The position numbers and the translations under genes are program-made. From Natrialba magadii ATCC 43099 (GTDB lineage Archaea > Halobacteriota > Halobacteria > Halobacteriales > Natrialbaceae), in assembly GCF_000025625.1 (NCBI RefSeq), contig NC_013922.1, positions 310,001 through 374,000 on the forward strand: DNA of 64,000 bases, given 5' to 3'. Numbering within the stretch: position 1 is the first letter of the stretch; each line of letters starts with the position of its first letter. This document shows, piece by piece, positions 1 to 9,121 of this stretch. The notes below the pieces were generated by a model. That model did not search any database. It was not told the DNA's origin and worked only from the letters and a program-made list of their open reading frames with translations.

Positions 1-170
1 CCGAGGCAGGGGTTCTCCGGTTTCCGTCTCTGCTACTCTTCGTGCCGTCTCTGCTACTCTTCGTGCGGAGGGTGGTTGGCAGAAGAGCAACAAGCGGGAC
101 AGGCAGCCGAAGTCGCTACGATATGCTGTGTATGGCTCACCCTGTCTGGTGCAGATCGAGAGTCAGAAAC

Positions 171-2505
171 TCACGTCTCGCCACCGCTTGCAGCAGGGAG
201 CGTAAACGAGAACGTCGCACCCTCTCCCGGATCAGACTCGACCCAGATGTCGCCACCGTGGCGCTCGATGATGCGCTTACAGATCGCGAGTCCGATCCCC
301 GTTCCCGCGTACTCGTCCTGGGCGTGCAAGCTCTGGAATATCTCGAAGACACGCTCGCCGTCGTCCGGGTCAATGCCGATTCCCTCGTCGGCGACTGAGA
401 CGACCACTTTTGGACCGTTTCGCACAGCCGATATCTCTACCCGTGGCGTGTCGTCGCTGTACTCGATTGCGTTCGACAGCAAGTTCTGGAACACCTGCCG
501 TAACTGCCCTGGATCACCCTCGACGCGAGGCAACGACTCGGCCGTAATCTCGGCACCGCTCTCTTCGATACACATCTGGAGGTCCTGACGAACGTCCGCG
601 AGAACGGTATCCAGATCAATCGGCTCGAACGGATCACCGCGCGTTTCGATCCGCGAGTACTCGAGTAATCCTTCGATCATGTTGCGCATTCGGTCGGCAC
701 CATCGATGGCGAACTCGATGAACTCCTCACCGTCCTTATCGAGTTCGTCCGTGTAGCGACGATCGATCAACTGGAGGTAACTCGTGACCATTCGCAGGGG
801 CTCTTGTAAGTCGTGTGAGGCGGCGTAGGCGAACTGTTCGAGGCGCTTGTTGGATTCCTCGAGTCGCTGCTCGAACTGCTTGCGCTCGGTGATATCGGAC
901 AGTGCACCGGGGAACGTTACTGGATTCCCGTCATCGTCGTATTCGACGTGACCGCGCGCAACGACCCACCGGAGTTCGTTGTTACTGTCCCAGACGCGGT
1001 ACTCTTCTTCGTACTCCTCTCCCGATTCGATGGTGTCCTCGAGCCTCCGTTTGACTCGCTCGCGATCGTCGTCATGGATGGCCGAGATGAACTGGTCGAG
1101 CGAGACGCCCTCGGTGGCGGCGTCGGGATCGATCCCGAACTTCTTGGCGAACGACGCACCCGTGACCATCTGGTCCTCGGGAATGTGCCACTCCCAGGTC
1201 CCGACAGCGCCGGCTTCTGTCGCTGCTTCAAGCCGCTCTTTTGCATCCTCGAGATAGCGCTCGCGTTCGACCCGTTCGGTCACGTCGTTTGCCGCACCCA
1301 ACCACTGAGTGATTTCGCCGTTCTCATCCAGCAGCGGTGTGGCACGTGAGACGATCCAGGCGACTGTCCCGTCTTCACGAACGATCTGGTGTTCCAACTC
1401 GACGCTACTTTTCGTGCGGATGGCTTCGTCAATAGCGTCCTGAACGCGAGGCTGGTCTGCGGGCGGAACGTGCTTTTCAACCCACGACGTCTCTTGCTCG
1501 CCGGTGTCCGCGAAGAAATCCGCCCCCTCTAAACTACGCATTTCGCTCCAGTCTGCGTTCGTACTGAACACCACGTCTGACGTGGTTGTGACCAACGCAC
1601 GAAAGCGCTCTTCGCTCTCGCGCAGTTGTTTGTACGCTTCTTGTTTTGCCTGTCGGAGCAGTTCCTGTCCGCGCAGCACGACGTCCGATGCGAGCTGTGT
1701 ATCCACCGTGTCTGTCTCCTGTAGCAGCTCCTGCTCGCCGTCTGCCTGGAGTTCCTTGACGATCGGCGTGATATCCTCGACACTATGGACGATGTAGTCG
1801 AGTTCGCCAGCCGTATCAAACACCGGTGAGTTAATCGGATTCCACCAGCGCTCTTCGAACTCGTCACCACCGGACTCGCGGTTGGGGATCGGATAGTGTG
1901 TCACCGGCATGGTGTCTGCTTTCCCGGTCTTCGCTACTCTATCGAGCGATTCGCGTAAGTTTTCGGCACCCTCGGCCGGATCGTCAGGGTTGTCCGGAAA
2001 GATTTCGAACAACGTTTTGCCCAGAATCTCTGCCCGCTCAGTCATCGTCGCGTCCAGATATGCATCGCTCACGGCCACGATTTCGTAGTCCCCTGGCTGG
2101 ACGATGAGATAGTTGCCGGGCACGTTCTCGAACAGTCGCCGAAAGGTCGCTTCGGTGGCTTCCGGCTCCGCCTGTTTGCGTTCATCAATTACGCGAACGG
2201 TTCCGACCGCTCCTTGCACGGCATCGCCCACGTCGAGCGCGTTCATCCGCATTTCACAGCGAATCTGTCCCCCCTCGGCGGTCTCCATCGCAAGATCGAG
2301 TAGCTCGCTTTGATCGGAGGCGTTCGCTCGGAGGCGTTCAATCTCGTGTTCGATTGACACACTGTCGCCGCCGAAGAGCACCGAGACGTGCTCGCCGAGC
2401 AGTTCCTCACGCGTGTACCCGGTTATCTCGACGAGAGCGTCGTTGACCGAGACGAGGCGGCTGTCGCCGTCGAGTCGATAGATCCCATCGTCGATCGTAT
2501 TATTG
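171..2505 (-). pseudogene. PAS-domain sensory histidine kinase, 3' part of a gene split by an IS element
   Basis: This is the main body of a cytoplasmic multi-PAS sensor kinase. Several PAS domains are followed by a HisKA helix with the H-box ASHDLQEPL (His about residue 576 of the reading frame), an N-box QNLLSNA and a G-box DEGIGI/GTGIGLAI, so the kinase core is intact. No membrane segment is visible. The 5' end is missing: the first PAS starts abruptly at NNTIDDGIYRLD directly beside the right end of the IS200/IS605 element at 2506-4078. The missing N-terminus lies beyond it at 4079-4164. A GTG at 2540 inside the IS right end is in frame and could restart translation of a truncated kinase. 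The phosphoacceptor partner is not identifiable here. Confidence 0.85.
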
Positions 2506-2710
2506 ACATCCTCCTCCGCGTGAACGCGGAGGAATCCCACGGCACCGCACCGCTGGATTGGGATATTATGGTTTAGAGTCTACCACCTCTGTCCGAGGTT
2601 GGAATCCTCGGGAGAGGTCATGAAGGTAGACTCCTGGCTGTGCCAACCAGCCGGTACTCCTATCCCCACCCAAACTGGGTGCAGACTCGGAGTTACTTTC
2701 GTTGATGTCC
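2506..2710 (-). ncRNA. Probable omega RNA (reRNA) region at the right end
   Basis: In TnpB systems the guide RNA covers the tnpB 3' end and the right end and extends into flanking DNA. Here that segment holds several potential stems, including CAACCTCGG and the terminal CGCGGAGG hairpin. The guide would start with CAATAATACGATCGACGATG, which is the kinase gene itself. The extent is inferred from the family, not measured. Confidence 0.55.
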
Positions 2711-3879
2711 AGACGGATGTTCTCCGCCCCGTTCACATCAGCGTTGAACGCCACGTCACACGACTCACAGACGTACAGGCCACGTTCAACACGCTGACTA
2801 TCGTCTTCTCTCCCGCAGACACAACACGTCTTGCTCGTGTCACGTTCTGAAACCTCTACGACTTCGATTCCCTCAACCTTCGCCTTGTATTCGAGAATCA
2901 AGCTGAAGCGATCGAACGCCCATCCGTGCAGGTCAAGGTTACCGTGCCGACCCCAGTTTTTCGACTCACCATCTTCGTCTTCACGGACTCCTTCCAAGTC
3001 CCCGACGTTGATGCGGCCAACTCCTTTCTCGACACACCGTTCGACGATGTGCTTCGCTACGGAGTGGAAGAAGTGAGTCCGGCGCTCCGACCACTTGTGG
3101 TGGAGTCGCGTGGCTTCGTCGCCACCAGAATTGCCGCAGTTGGCGATTTCCTTCGGGAAGTAGTAGCCGTCCTGTTTCAAGCGGTTGCCGGGGTAGAGAT
3201 CGGCGTCTTCGGTGCTGTAGGCGACGGCGGCAAAGTTGCTGATGCCGAGGTCGATACCCGCTGTCTCAGTGCCGGGAGCGTCGGGAGTCTCGATTTCGTC
3301 TTTGCAGACGAGGTGCAGCTCCCAGCGTTCCGTTGCACTGTCGTAGACGGCCCTGACTTGTTGTAGGTTTTCGATCGTGACACCGGGGCGTGTCTCGTAT
3401 TCGACAAGGATGTATTCCCACGCTTTCGGGTGTTCTTTGTGATTCGCGCCCTTGGAGAGCCTGACGCGGTTGTTCTTGGTGTCGTGTTTGATGCCGTTTT
3501 GCTTCCACGTCACGGTGGAGCGCGGATGTTCTTCGTGGACGCGGCGGCCCTGGTCGTCATAGTAGTTTTCTTTGCGGTAGCCGGGCGGATTGTCCCTGTC
3601 ATCGTCACTAGAGTACCACGAGTTGAAGGCTTCAGCGAGTTCCTCCAGAACCCGCTGACTGGACTGCGAATGGAGTCCCTTGTACTTTGGATGGGTCTTC
3701 AACTCGTCTTTCAGCTCCTCGTGGTCAGGAATCTCGCCCGTTTCCTCCCAGACGTCTCGGGAGTGGTAGTTGGCGACGTTCCAGAGCTTGCTGGCACTCC
3801 ACCCGTGCCGGTCAAGCGAGTCTGCGACCTGTGAATGGTTGCAGATTTTCGCTTTGTGTGTTCGGTGAATGTCCAGCAT
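2566..3879 (-). CDS. tnpB: TnpB RNA-guided nuclease of an IS200/IS605-type element
   Basis: A 437-residue TnpB. The RuvC-like catalytic triad is visible as D210 (GIDLGISN), E296 (GDLEGV) and D381 (FNADVNGAEN). A zinc ribbon with Cys352/355 and Cys371/374 sits between the last two. The N-terminal half is the usual guide/target-binding region. Family knowledge: TnpB uses an omega RNA from the element's right end to cut DNA matching the flanking guide next to a TAM, which favours retention of the element. Here the 3' end of tnpB runs straight into the right end. The gene looks intact and potentially active. Confidence 0.93.
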   Translation of the reverse strand: MLDIHRTHKAKICNHSQVADSLDRHGWSASKLWNVANYHSRDVWEETGEIPDHEELKDELKTHPKYKGLHSQSSQRVLEELAEAFNSWYSSDDDRDNPPGYRKENYYDDQGRRVHEEHPRSTVTWKQNGIKHDTKNNRVRLSKGANHKEHPKAWEYILVEYETRPGVTIENLQQVRAVYDSATERWELHLVCKDEIETPDAPGTETAGIDLGISNFAAVAYSTEDADLYPGNRLKQDGYYFPKEIANCGNSGGDEATRLHHKWSERRTHFFHSVAKHIVERCVEKGVGRINVGDLEGVREDEDGESKNWGRHGNLDLHGWAFDRFSLILEYKAKVEGIEVVEVSERDTSKTCCVCGREDDSQRVERGLYVCESCDVAFNADVNGAENIRLDINESNSESAPSLGGDRSTGWLAQPGVYLHDLSRGFQPRTEVVDSKP

Positions 3880-4078
3880 TGTGGAACGTCTCTATAAGTA
3901 CTTATACTCTATTGAAATGTAAAGATTGTGGTCAGCGTGGAATATCCAGCCGTGGTGTAACCGGTGGATTGTTGCTCACCGTGTCGGCTTCATCACCCGC
4001 CTGTTCGTCACTCGGTTCCGACAGTCGTCGGAACATCCCCACCTCACGGGAAGGCGGGTGTATTCGCCTTGAAATTCT

Positions 4079-4164
4079 ATAAGGGTGCGATAGTGCTTGA
4101 GGGCCTCAGTGTCATCTGTCTCTCCCCAGAACGTCACTTCAGAAGACCCGGCCCGTTCACTCAT
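4079..4164 (-). pseudogene. N-terminal fragment of the split histidine kinase
   Basis: A short open stretch beginning ATGAGTGAACGG encodes MSERAGSSEVTFWGETDD followed by TEALKHYRTL and stops being kinase-like exactly at the left end of the IS. The ALKHYRTL segment is the usual lead-in to a haloarchaeal PAS domain. It rejoins in frame with the kinase body after excision of the element. A GTG at 4170 is an alternative start two codons upstream. Confidence 0.75.
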
Positions 4165-4219
4165 ATACACGTAGAGGCCCTCGACTCTGATAAGCTCCCT
4201 GCCAGACCGCTCGCTGTAT

Positions 4220-4302
4220 TATAGTAACAACTGCACTATTTACACACTGATCGCCGAGCCGCCTAGCGATCAGGTGTGCAGTGACTTGCAGTGGCTACTA
4301 TA
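4220..4302. mobile_element. MITE-like element, copy 1
   Basis: An 83-bp sequence bounded by imperfect 16-bp terminal inverted repeats, TATAGTAACAACTGCA (4220-4235) and TGCAGTGGCTACTATA (4287-4302), with 14 of 16 bases paired. A second copy lies at 43932-44015. The interior includes TTTACACACTGA and GCCTAGCGATC in both copies. It has no coding capacity. It lies between the kinase start and the 3' end of the aCPSF1 gene. Confidence 0.7.
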
Positions 4303-4451
4303 TAGCTGTGGGTCGAGGCGGAAAACTCGGCTGCCGGCGTGCGTTACACGATCGCGACCGGAGGCGCGGTCGGAGTCACAATCAAGGAGCAGGCAAGAGC
4401 CGGCCCGCGCCGGCGAGCACTACAGAGAAACGCAGCCTCAGTCGACGACGC

Positions 4452-6386
4452 CTACAGGAACCGGAACGTCTCCAGGTTCTTCGGCGCGAACGTGCGCATG
4501 TTGTAGTCGTGATAGAGCGCACTCGAGAGATCCTGCGTCGAGCGCTCGTCGCCGTGGACACAGAGCACCTTCTCGGGGCGCGGGTTCATCGTCTTCACGA
4601 AGTTCTCGAGTCCCGCGCGGTCGGCGTGGCCGGAGAAGCCGTCGACGGTTTCGACGTCCAGATTCAACGCGAGGGTGCCGCGGCCGTTGCCACTGCCCAT
4701 CGCGCCGACTTCGCTCGTCGGGATCTCGTCCCAGCCGTTCTGGATCCGGCGGCCGAGGGTTCCCTGCGCCTGGTAGCCGACGAACACCATCGTCGACTCT
4801 GGATCCGGACCGATGTGGCCGAGCCAGGACATGATCGGACCGCCGGTGACCATCCCCGAGGTCGAGAGGATGATACACTGATCGCCGTCGGCGACCTCCT
4901 GTCGCTCCTCTTCGCCGCCGTCGATGTGGTTGAACTCCTCGGCGAGGAACGGATTCTCGTCCTCGTGGAAGATGCGGTCACGGAGTTCGTCACGCAGATA
5001 CTCCGGATACGTCGTGTGGATCGCCGTCGCCTCCCAGATCATGCCGTCCAGATGGACCGGCATCGACGGAATGTCGCCGTTGCGCATCGCCTCCTCGATG
5101 ACGAGCATAATCTCCTGGGAGCGACCGACGGCGAACGCCGGGATGACGACCTTCCCCCCCTTCTCGTAGGTCTCGTTGATGACTTCCTTGAGTTTCTCCT
5201 CGGAGTCTTCCTGATCCGTCTGGTAGTCGTTGCGACCACCGTAGGTAGACTCGAGGACGAGCGTTTCGACGCGCGGGAAGTCGTTAACCGCGCCGTTGAA
5301 CAGGCGCGTATCGTCGTAGTGAATGTCCCCGGAGAAACAAACGTTGTAGAGGCCGTCGCCGATGTGGAAGTGCGAGACGGCCGAGCCGAGAATGTGCCCC
5401 GCGTTGTGGAAGGTGAGTTTCACGTCCGGCGCGATGTCCGTCACGTCGCCGTACTCGAGTGGGATACAATGTTTGATCGCCTCGCGGACCATCTCGGAGT
5501 CGTACGGTGGGGTGCGTCCCTCCTTGGCGGCGACGTCGAGGTAGTCGAGGGTGAGCAGGCCCATCAGGTCCCGCGTGGGTTCGGTACAGTAAATCGGGCC
5601 GTCGTAGCCGTACTTGAACAGGAGCGGGATAAAGGCGGAGTGGTCGAGGTGGGCGTGGGTGAGGACGACGGCGTCGATCGTTTCCGGACCGGCACCGAAC
5701 GCCTCGGGGGCGTGGAGGTATGGAACCTCACCTTCGGCACCGGGCTTGTCACCACAGTCGACGAGGATGCGCGTTTCGGGTGTCGAGAGGATAAAGGAGG
5801 CGCGCCCGACTTCGCGACAGCAGCCAAGCGTCGAGATGCGGACGTACTCGTCGTCGGACATCTCCTCGCGGTGGATCTGTCGGCCGACCTTCTCCAGGAT
5901 GTCCCGACGTTCGTCGCGCTCTTGCTTGAGGAAGCTCCGGACGTTCGAGACAGTCGAGGACTCGATCGGTGGCGTGCGGACGACTTCGGGTGTCCAGCCG
6001 ACGCTCTTCGTGATGTCACGAAGCGTCGAGCCGTGGCGACCGATGACCATGCCCGGCTTTTCGGCCTCGATGACGACCTCGCCGGTGTCGGCGTGGAAGT
6101 CGAGGTCCGTGACGCCGGCCTCGTCGGGGATGACGTTCATGATCTCCTCGCGAGCCTCGTTCGGCCGGGAGAGGACGCTCGGGTCCGGCCGGACGGTGAT
6201 GCGCTTTCGAAGCTTGCTCGCGAGCTTCCGGATGAGGTCGCCCTGCTGGGCGAACTCCTTTGGATCGCGCGTGTAGACGACCAGCTCTGGTCCTTCGTAC
6301 TTCACCGAGGAGACCGAGATATCACTCGGTAACTCGCTCGTGATCTCTGCTTGCAAATCGTCGAGTTGCTGCTCTACAGTGCTCAT
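4452..6386 (-). CDS. aCPSF1/FttA, KH-domain beta-CASP ribonuclease (transcription termination factor)
   Basis: A 644-residue protein with the full archaeal CPSF1 layout: two N-terminal KH domains (about 1-140, with GMVIGRHGS at 112-120), then a metallo-beta-lactamase core with the zinc motif HAHLDH (H244, H246, D248, H249), then a beta-CASP insert and C-terminal motifs. Family knowledge: it cleaves RNA 3' ends and terminates transcription by RNA polymerase genome-wide in archaea. It is a housekeeping gene. The long open frame on the opposite strand is a composition artefact. The start ATG at 6386 gives the normal N-terminus MSTVEQQLDDL. Confidence 0.95.
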   Translation of the reverse strand: MSTVEQQLDDLQAEITSELPSDISVSSVKYEGPELVVYTRDPKEFAQQGDLIRKLASKLRKRITVRPDPSVLSRPNEAREEIMNVIPDEAGVTDLDFHADTGEVVIEAEKPGMVIGRHGSTLRDITKSVGWTPEVVRTPPIESSTVSNVRSFLKQERDERRDILEKVGRQIHREEMSDDEYVRISTLGCCREVGRASFILSTPETRILVDCGDKPGAEGEVPYLHAPEAFGAGPETIDAVVLTHAHLDHSAFIPLLFKYGYDGPIYCTEPTRDLMGLLTLDYLDVAAKEGRTPPYDSEMVREAIKHCIPLEYGDVTDIAPDVKLTFHNAGHILGSAVSHFHIGDGLYNVCFSGDIHYDDTRLFNGAVNDFPRVETLVLESTYGGRNDYQTDQEDSEEKLKEVINETYEKGGKVVIPAFAVGRSQEIMLVIEEAMRNGDIPSMPVHLDGMIWEATAIHTTYPEYLRDELRDRIFHEDENPFLAEEFNHIDGGEEERQEVADGDQCIILSTSGMVTGGPIMSWLGHIGPDPESTMVFVGYQAQGTLGRRIQNGWDEIPTSEVGAMGSGNGRGTLALNLDVETVDGFSGHADRAGLENFVKTMNPRPEKVLCVHGDERSTQDLSSALYHDYNMRTFAPKNLETFRFL

Positions 6387-6517
6387 AATCGCCAGATGTG
6401 GCTTGCGTGAACTCGCCGCCGGAGAGTACGTCCGTGGACGCTATCGCGAGAGAGATATCGACGCTGTGGTCGATTTCGATGCCGAGAGTGGTTCCGACAG
6501 AGCTGCCTGCCGTGATA

Positions 6518-6591
6518 CGGTTCGTTGTAGTTCGGTACCAGTGATCGCCGTTTCGTCGGGGCGATCACCGGAACATTGCTACAACGATCCG
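6518..6591. other. Long imperfect stem-loop in the intergenic region
   Basis: Two 32-nt arms (6518-6549 and 6560-6591) around a 10-nt loop. About three quarters of positions pair, including GTGATCGCC/GGCGATCAC next to the loop and TCGTTGTAG/CTACAACGA further out. It lies upstream of aCPSF1 on one side and of the 6783 gene on the other. It could be an attenuator, a small RNA or a decayed mobile element. Nothing else recognisable is in 6387-6734. Confidence 0.5.
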
Positions 6592-6734
6592 TCTGAAACA
6601 ACGCAGACTGCGTCGTATCTCGGATCATTCTGTGTGACATCGTCCCATACGAACATACTCCCAGGTCGGTTATCCTGGTCACTGCGGGAAGATTCCAGGG
6701 AGAACCCGCTTACCCGAGGCTATTCTTTGCGTGG

Positions 6735-6744
6735 TATAAAAGCC
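6735..6744 (+). promoter_or_regulatory. TATA-box promoter of the 6783 gene
   Basis: GTATAAAAG lies about 45 nt before the ATG at 6783, predicting a transcription start near 6763 and a roughly 20-nt leader. Confidence 0.5.
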
Positions 6745-6782
6745 TTCGCAAAATCCAGGATGATGGCCCGCGAAGCCGTCCT

Positions 6783-7286
6783 ATGGACCTCACACCGGCC
6801 CGCGTCGCCGCCGAACGAGACTGGGTTCGCGAGCGCGCCGACACCATCGTCCCGTTAATCAACAACGTTCGCGACGATCTTGGCGAACGGTTCGAGACAG
6901 ACGTCGATTCCGTCACCGAACAGCAGTACCGCGAGGAGGTAGACGTCGTCTTCGCCGACGGTGATCTCGCCGTCAACGTCGCCGCGATGGTCGCACTGCT
7001 TCGCGAACTGGACGTCGAGGGCGACTACCCTGGCTTCGTCGTCGACGAACTCCTCGGGCGCGAACTCGCCGCCACGATTTCCGGCACGCAGCCGCTCCGA
7101 ACGCTCGGCGAGGCGACCTTCCACTACACGGACGTTCATGTCCACGGCGATGCGGACGAGAACGCGGGTGTCGACGACCTCGAGGCTGCCCTCGCCGCTG
7201 GCTTTCAGGAACGAATTCCTGGCTGGGACTGGACCGAACGCGAGAGTCCGTTCAGCGTCCCTCCCGTCGACGACACCGATTCGTAG
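6783..7286 (+). CDS. Conserved hypothetical haloarchaeal protein
   Basis: A soluble acidic protein of 167 residues with no signal peptide or membrane segment. I do not recognise a family. The first two thirds are predicted mainly helical (VAAERDWVRERADTIVPL and on), and HYTDVHVHGDAD in the last third is a His/Asp-rich stretch that could bind metal. Codon use is fully haloarchaeal. It stands alone, divergent from aCPSF1, with its own TATA box. Confidence 0.75.
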   Translation: MDLTPARVAAERDWVRERADTIVPLINNVRDDLGERFETDVDSVTEQQYREEVDVVFADGDLAVNVAAMVALLRELDVEGDYPGFVVDELLGRELAATISGTQPLRTLGEATFHYTDVHVHGDADENAGVDDLEAALAAGFQERIPGWDWTERESPFSVPPVDDTDS

Positions 7287-7370
7287 CTATCGCCAAGCCT
7301 GTCGGAAGCACCGGTCCCGAACCAGCGCTATCACCCGTACCTGTACCATGGTCGAAACCAAAGAGAGCAG

Positions 7371-8060
7371 TCAGTTACTCTCGTCGTCGGAGTCCGAGTC
7401 GGCGCTCTCGTCGTCTGTTCCTTCTTCGTCGTCACCGGCTGCCTCGTCGTCATCGGTATCTCCACCGTCGTCGCCGTCAGCGTCGCCGTCATCACCCTCA
7501 TCCTCCTCATCCGCTTCTTGCTCGTCTTCCGGTTCCGGCTCGGGCTCCGGCGCAGGTTCCTGTCCCTCTCCCTCTACCTGCTGCAACACGATCTCGTAAT
7601 CCTCACCCGGCAACAACGCTGCGACCTCTCCGTTTCGAAGCAGATCAACCAGTCGCTCGTCTGGTCCATCGAGCAGGAACGCCCCCTGTTCGGCGATGGC
7701 ACCCTCGAGTGAAATGTCGTCCTCATCGAGCATTGCGGATTCGAACTCGACGGCCTCCGTTCGGAACAGCTCCGTCTCTCGCTGCTCGATTTCCGCCATC
7801 AGCTCTTCCTGACTGGCGTCCTCACCGGCTTCGGCCATGACTTCCTGTTGGATCTGGGCCCGCTCCGCTTGGCTCGGCTGGACCGACGCCGTGATGCCGT
7901 CGGTAGGCTCGATCCCTGGCTCCTGGTCCGTCTCGAGTTCGGGCGCGCTGTCGTCCGAACCGATGCCGGGGATGTCGAACTGGGTACAGCCGGCGAGCGA
8001 CGCTGTCGCACCGACACCGGTCAACTGGAGGACGCGGCGTCGAGTGGGGAAATCAGTCAT
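7371..8060 (-). CDS. Predicted Tat-exported lipoprotein with acidic tail
   Basis: A 229-residue protein whose start at 8060 gives MTDFPTRRRVLQLTGVGATA followed by the lipobox LAGC. This is a twin-arginine signal with a lipid-attachment cysteine, so the protein is expected outside the cell, anchored by its N-terminus. The middle part is Gln/Glu-rich helix. The last ~70 residues are a low-complexity Asp/Glu/Ser tail (EPEPEPEDEQE and DDGDADGDDGG). No catalytic motif is visible; the function is unknown. A longer frame upstream of 8060 lacks coding character. Confidence 0.8.
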   Translation of the reverse strand: MTDFPTRRRVLQLTGVGATASLAGCTQFDIPGIGSDDSAPELETDQEPGIEPTDGITASVQPSQAERAQIQQEVMAEAGEDASQEELMAEIEQRETELFRTEAVEFESAMLDEDDISLEGAIAEQGAFLLDGPDERLVDLLRNGEVAALLPGEDYEIVLQQVEGEGQEPAPEPEPEPEDEQEADEEDEGDDGDADGDDGGDTDDDEAAGDDEEGTDDESADSDSDDESN

Positions 8061-8260
8061 TACGCATTTGCTGTCGGCGACCGGCAGGAATAAACCCTCG
8101 TTCTCGGAGCGCAAACACGTTCGGTTCGTTGTCGGATACGACACAATTAGTCCGCGTGCAGCCGTGTTCAGGATCGTCGCTTCTGGCGAGTCGGTCGGCC
8201 TTTCACGTGTATCGACGCCGGTCGCGTCCCTTTTATCCGCCGCGTCGGTATCACTCGACA

Positions 8261-9121
8261 GTGACCACCAGCCGCAGTACGCAGTCCGTTCGCGCCGTGA
8301 CACTCGAGCGCCCCACCTCGACAGCGGCTCGAGATGCGATCGCGGACGGCCTCGAACGCGAGGCGCTCGTCACCGTCTTCGGCCGCTGCACCGTCGATTA
8401 CGAGGGCCGGGCCTCGAGTCAACTCGCCGCCGGCGACCGTCACGTGATGCTCAAACCCGATGGGGCGGCACTCGTCCACACTGACGAGGGCCAACAGCCG
8501 GTCAACTGGCAGCCGCCGGGCTGTGCGCACGATGTGTTCTGCGAACCCACACGCAGCGAGGCGGAATCCGATGACTTCGATAAATCTGAGAAAGCCAAGG
8601 ACGCCGCGGAAGCTGACGCAGACGGCGGTGGCAGTGTTGCCGATCCGAACGCAGACGCCGCACTACTCGTCCTCGAAAGTACTCGCTCTACCCCCGAAGA
8701 ACGCCTCCTCGTCCGCTTTCAGGACGTTCTACAGGTCTCGACGTTCGCCGGCACCGACGAGGGCGAACTCACCCTCTCGGGCACCGAAGCCGACCTCCGC
8801 GAGCGCATCCTCGAGAACCCCGACCTTCTGGAATCTGGCTTCACCCCGCTGGCCACCGAGCGTGACACGCCGGCGGGTGCGATCGACATCTACGGCGAGG
8901 ACGACGCCGGCAACACCGTCGTCGTCGAACTCAAACGCCGCCGCGTCGGCCCCGACGCAGTCAGCCAACTCCGTCGCTACGTCGACGCACTCGAGCGCGA
9001 CCTCCACGCGGACGCAACCTTGCGCGGGATTCTCGTCGCTCCGTCGGTGACCGAGCGCGCACAGCGGCTGCTGGGAGAGCACGGACTCGAGTTCGTCTCG
9101 CTGGAGCCGACCGGCGAGTAG
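8261..9121 (+). CDS. nucS: Endonuclease NucS (EndoMS)
   Basis: About 286 residues. The C-terminal nuclease domain carries the RecB-like catalytic set GAIDIYG...VVVELKRRR, followed by the helix DAVSQLRRYVDAL. Family knowledge: NucS/EndoMS cuts mismatched or branched DNA and works with PCNA. The GTG start at 8261 is chosen because TTTTAT at 8230-8235 lies ~28 nt upstream, which fits a leaderless transcript, and because conserved sequence begins shortly after. An acidic insert of about 40 residues (near ESDDFDKSEKAKD) separates the two domains. mutS lies 0.8 kb away. Confidence 0.9.
   Translation: MTTSRSTQSVRAVTLERPTSTAARDAIADGLEREALVTVFGRCTVDYEGRASSQLAAGDRHVMLKPDGAALVHTDEGQQPVNWQPPGCAHDVFCEPTRSEAESDDFDKSEKAKDAAEADADGGGSVADPNADAALLVLESTRSTPEERLLVRFQDVLQVSTFAGTDEGELTLSGTEADLRERILENPDLLESGFTPLATERDTPAGAIDIYGEDDAGNTVVVELKRRRVGPDAVSQLRRYVDALERDLHADATLRGILVAPSVTERAQRLLGEHGLEFVSLEPTGE

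Larger units (their letters stand above)
2506..4078 (-). mobile_element. IS200/IS605-type element carrying only tnpB (IS1341-like), inserted in the kinase gene
   Basis: The boundaries come from rejoining the kinase gene. Removing 2506-4078 leaves HYRTL-INNTIDDG in one open frame, with TTAT just 5' of the element on the element's strand and CAATAAT just 3' of it. The left end carries a hairpin (GGCG...CGCC at about 4052-4070). The right end carries the hairpin CCTCCGCG-TGAA-CGCGGAGG near 2511-2530. There is no tnpA, so transposition would need TnpA in trans. There are no inverted terminal repeats and no target duplication, as expected for this superfamily. The length of about 1.57 kb is normal for tnpB-only elements. 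Confidence 0.85.

Noticed and set aside
4281-6332. 683-codon open frame on the + strand
   Set aside because: It is antisense to the well-supported aCPSF1 gene and encodes low-quality Arg/Val/Asp-rich sequence typical of the reverse strand of GC-rich haloarchaeal genes.
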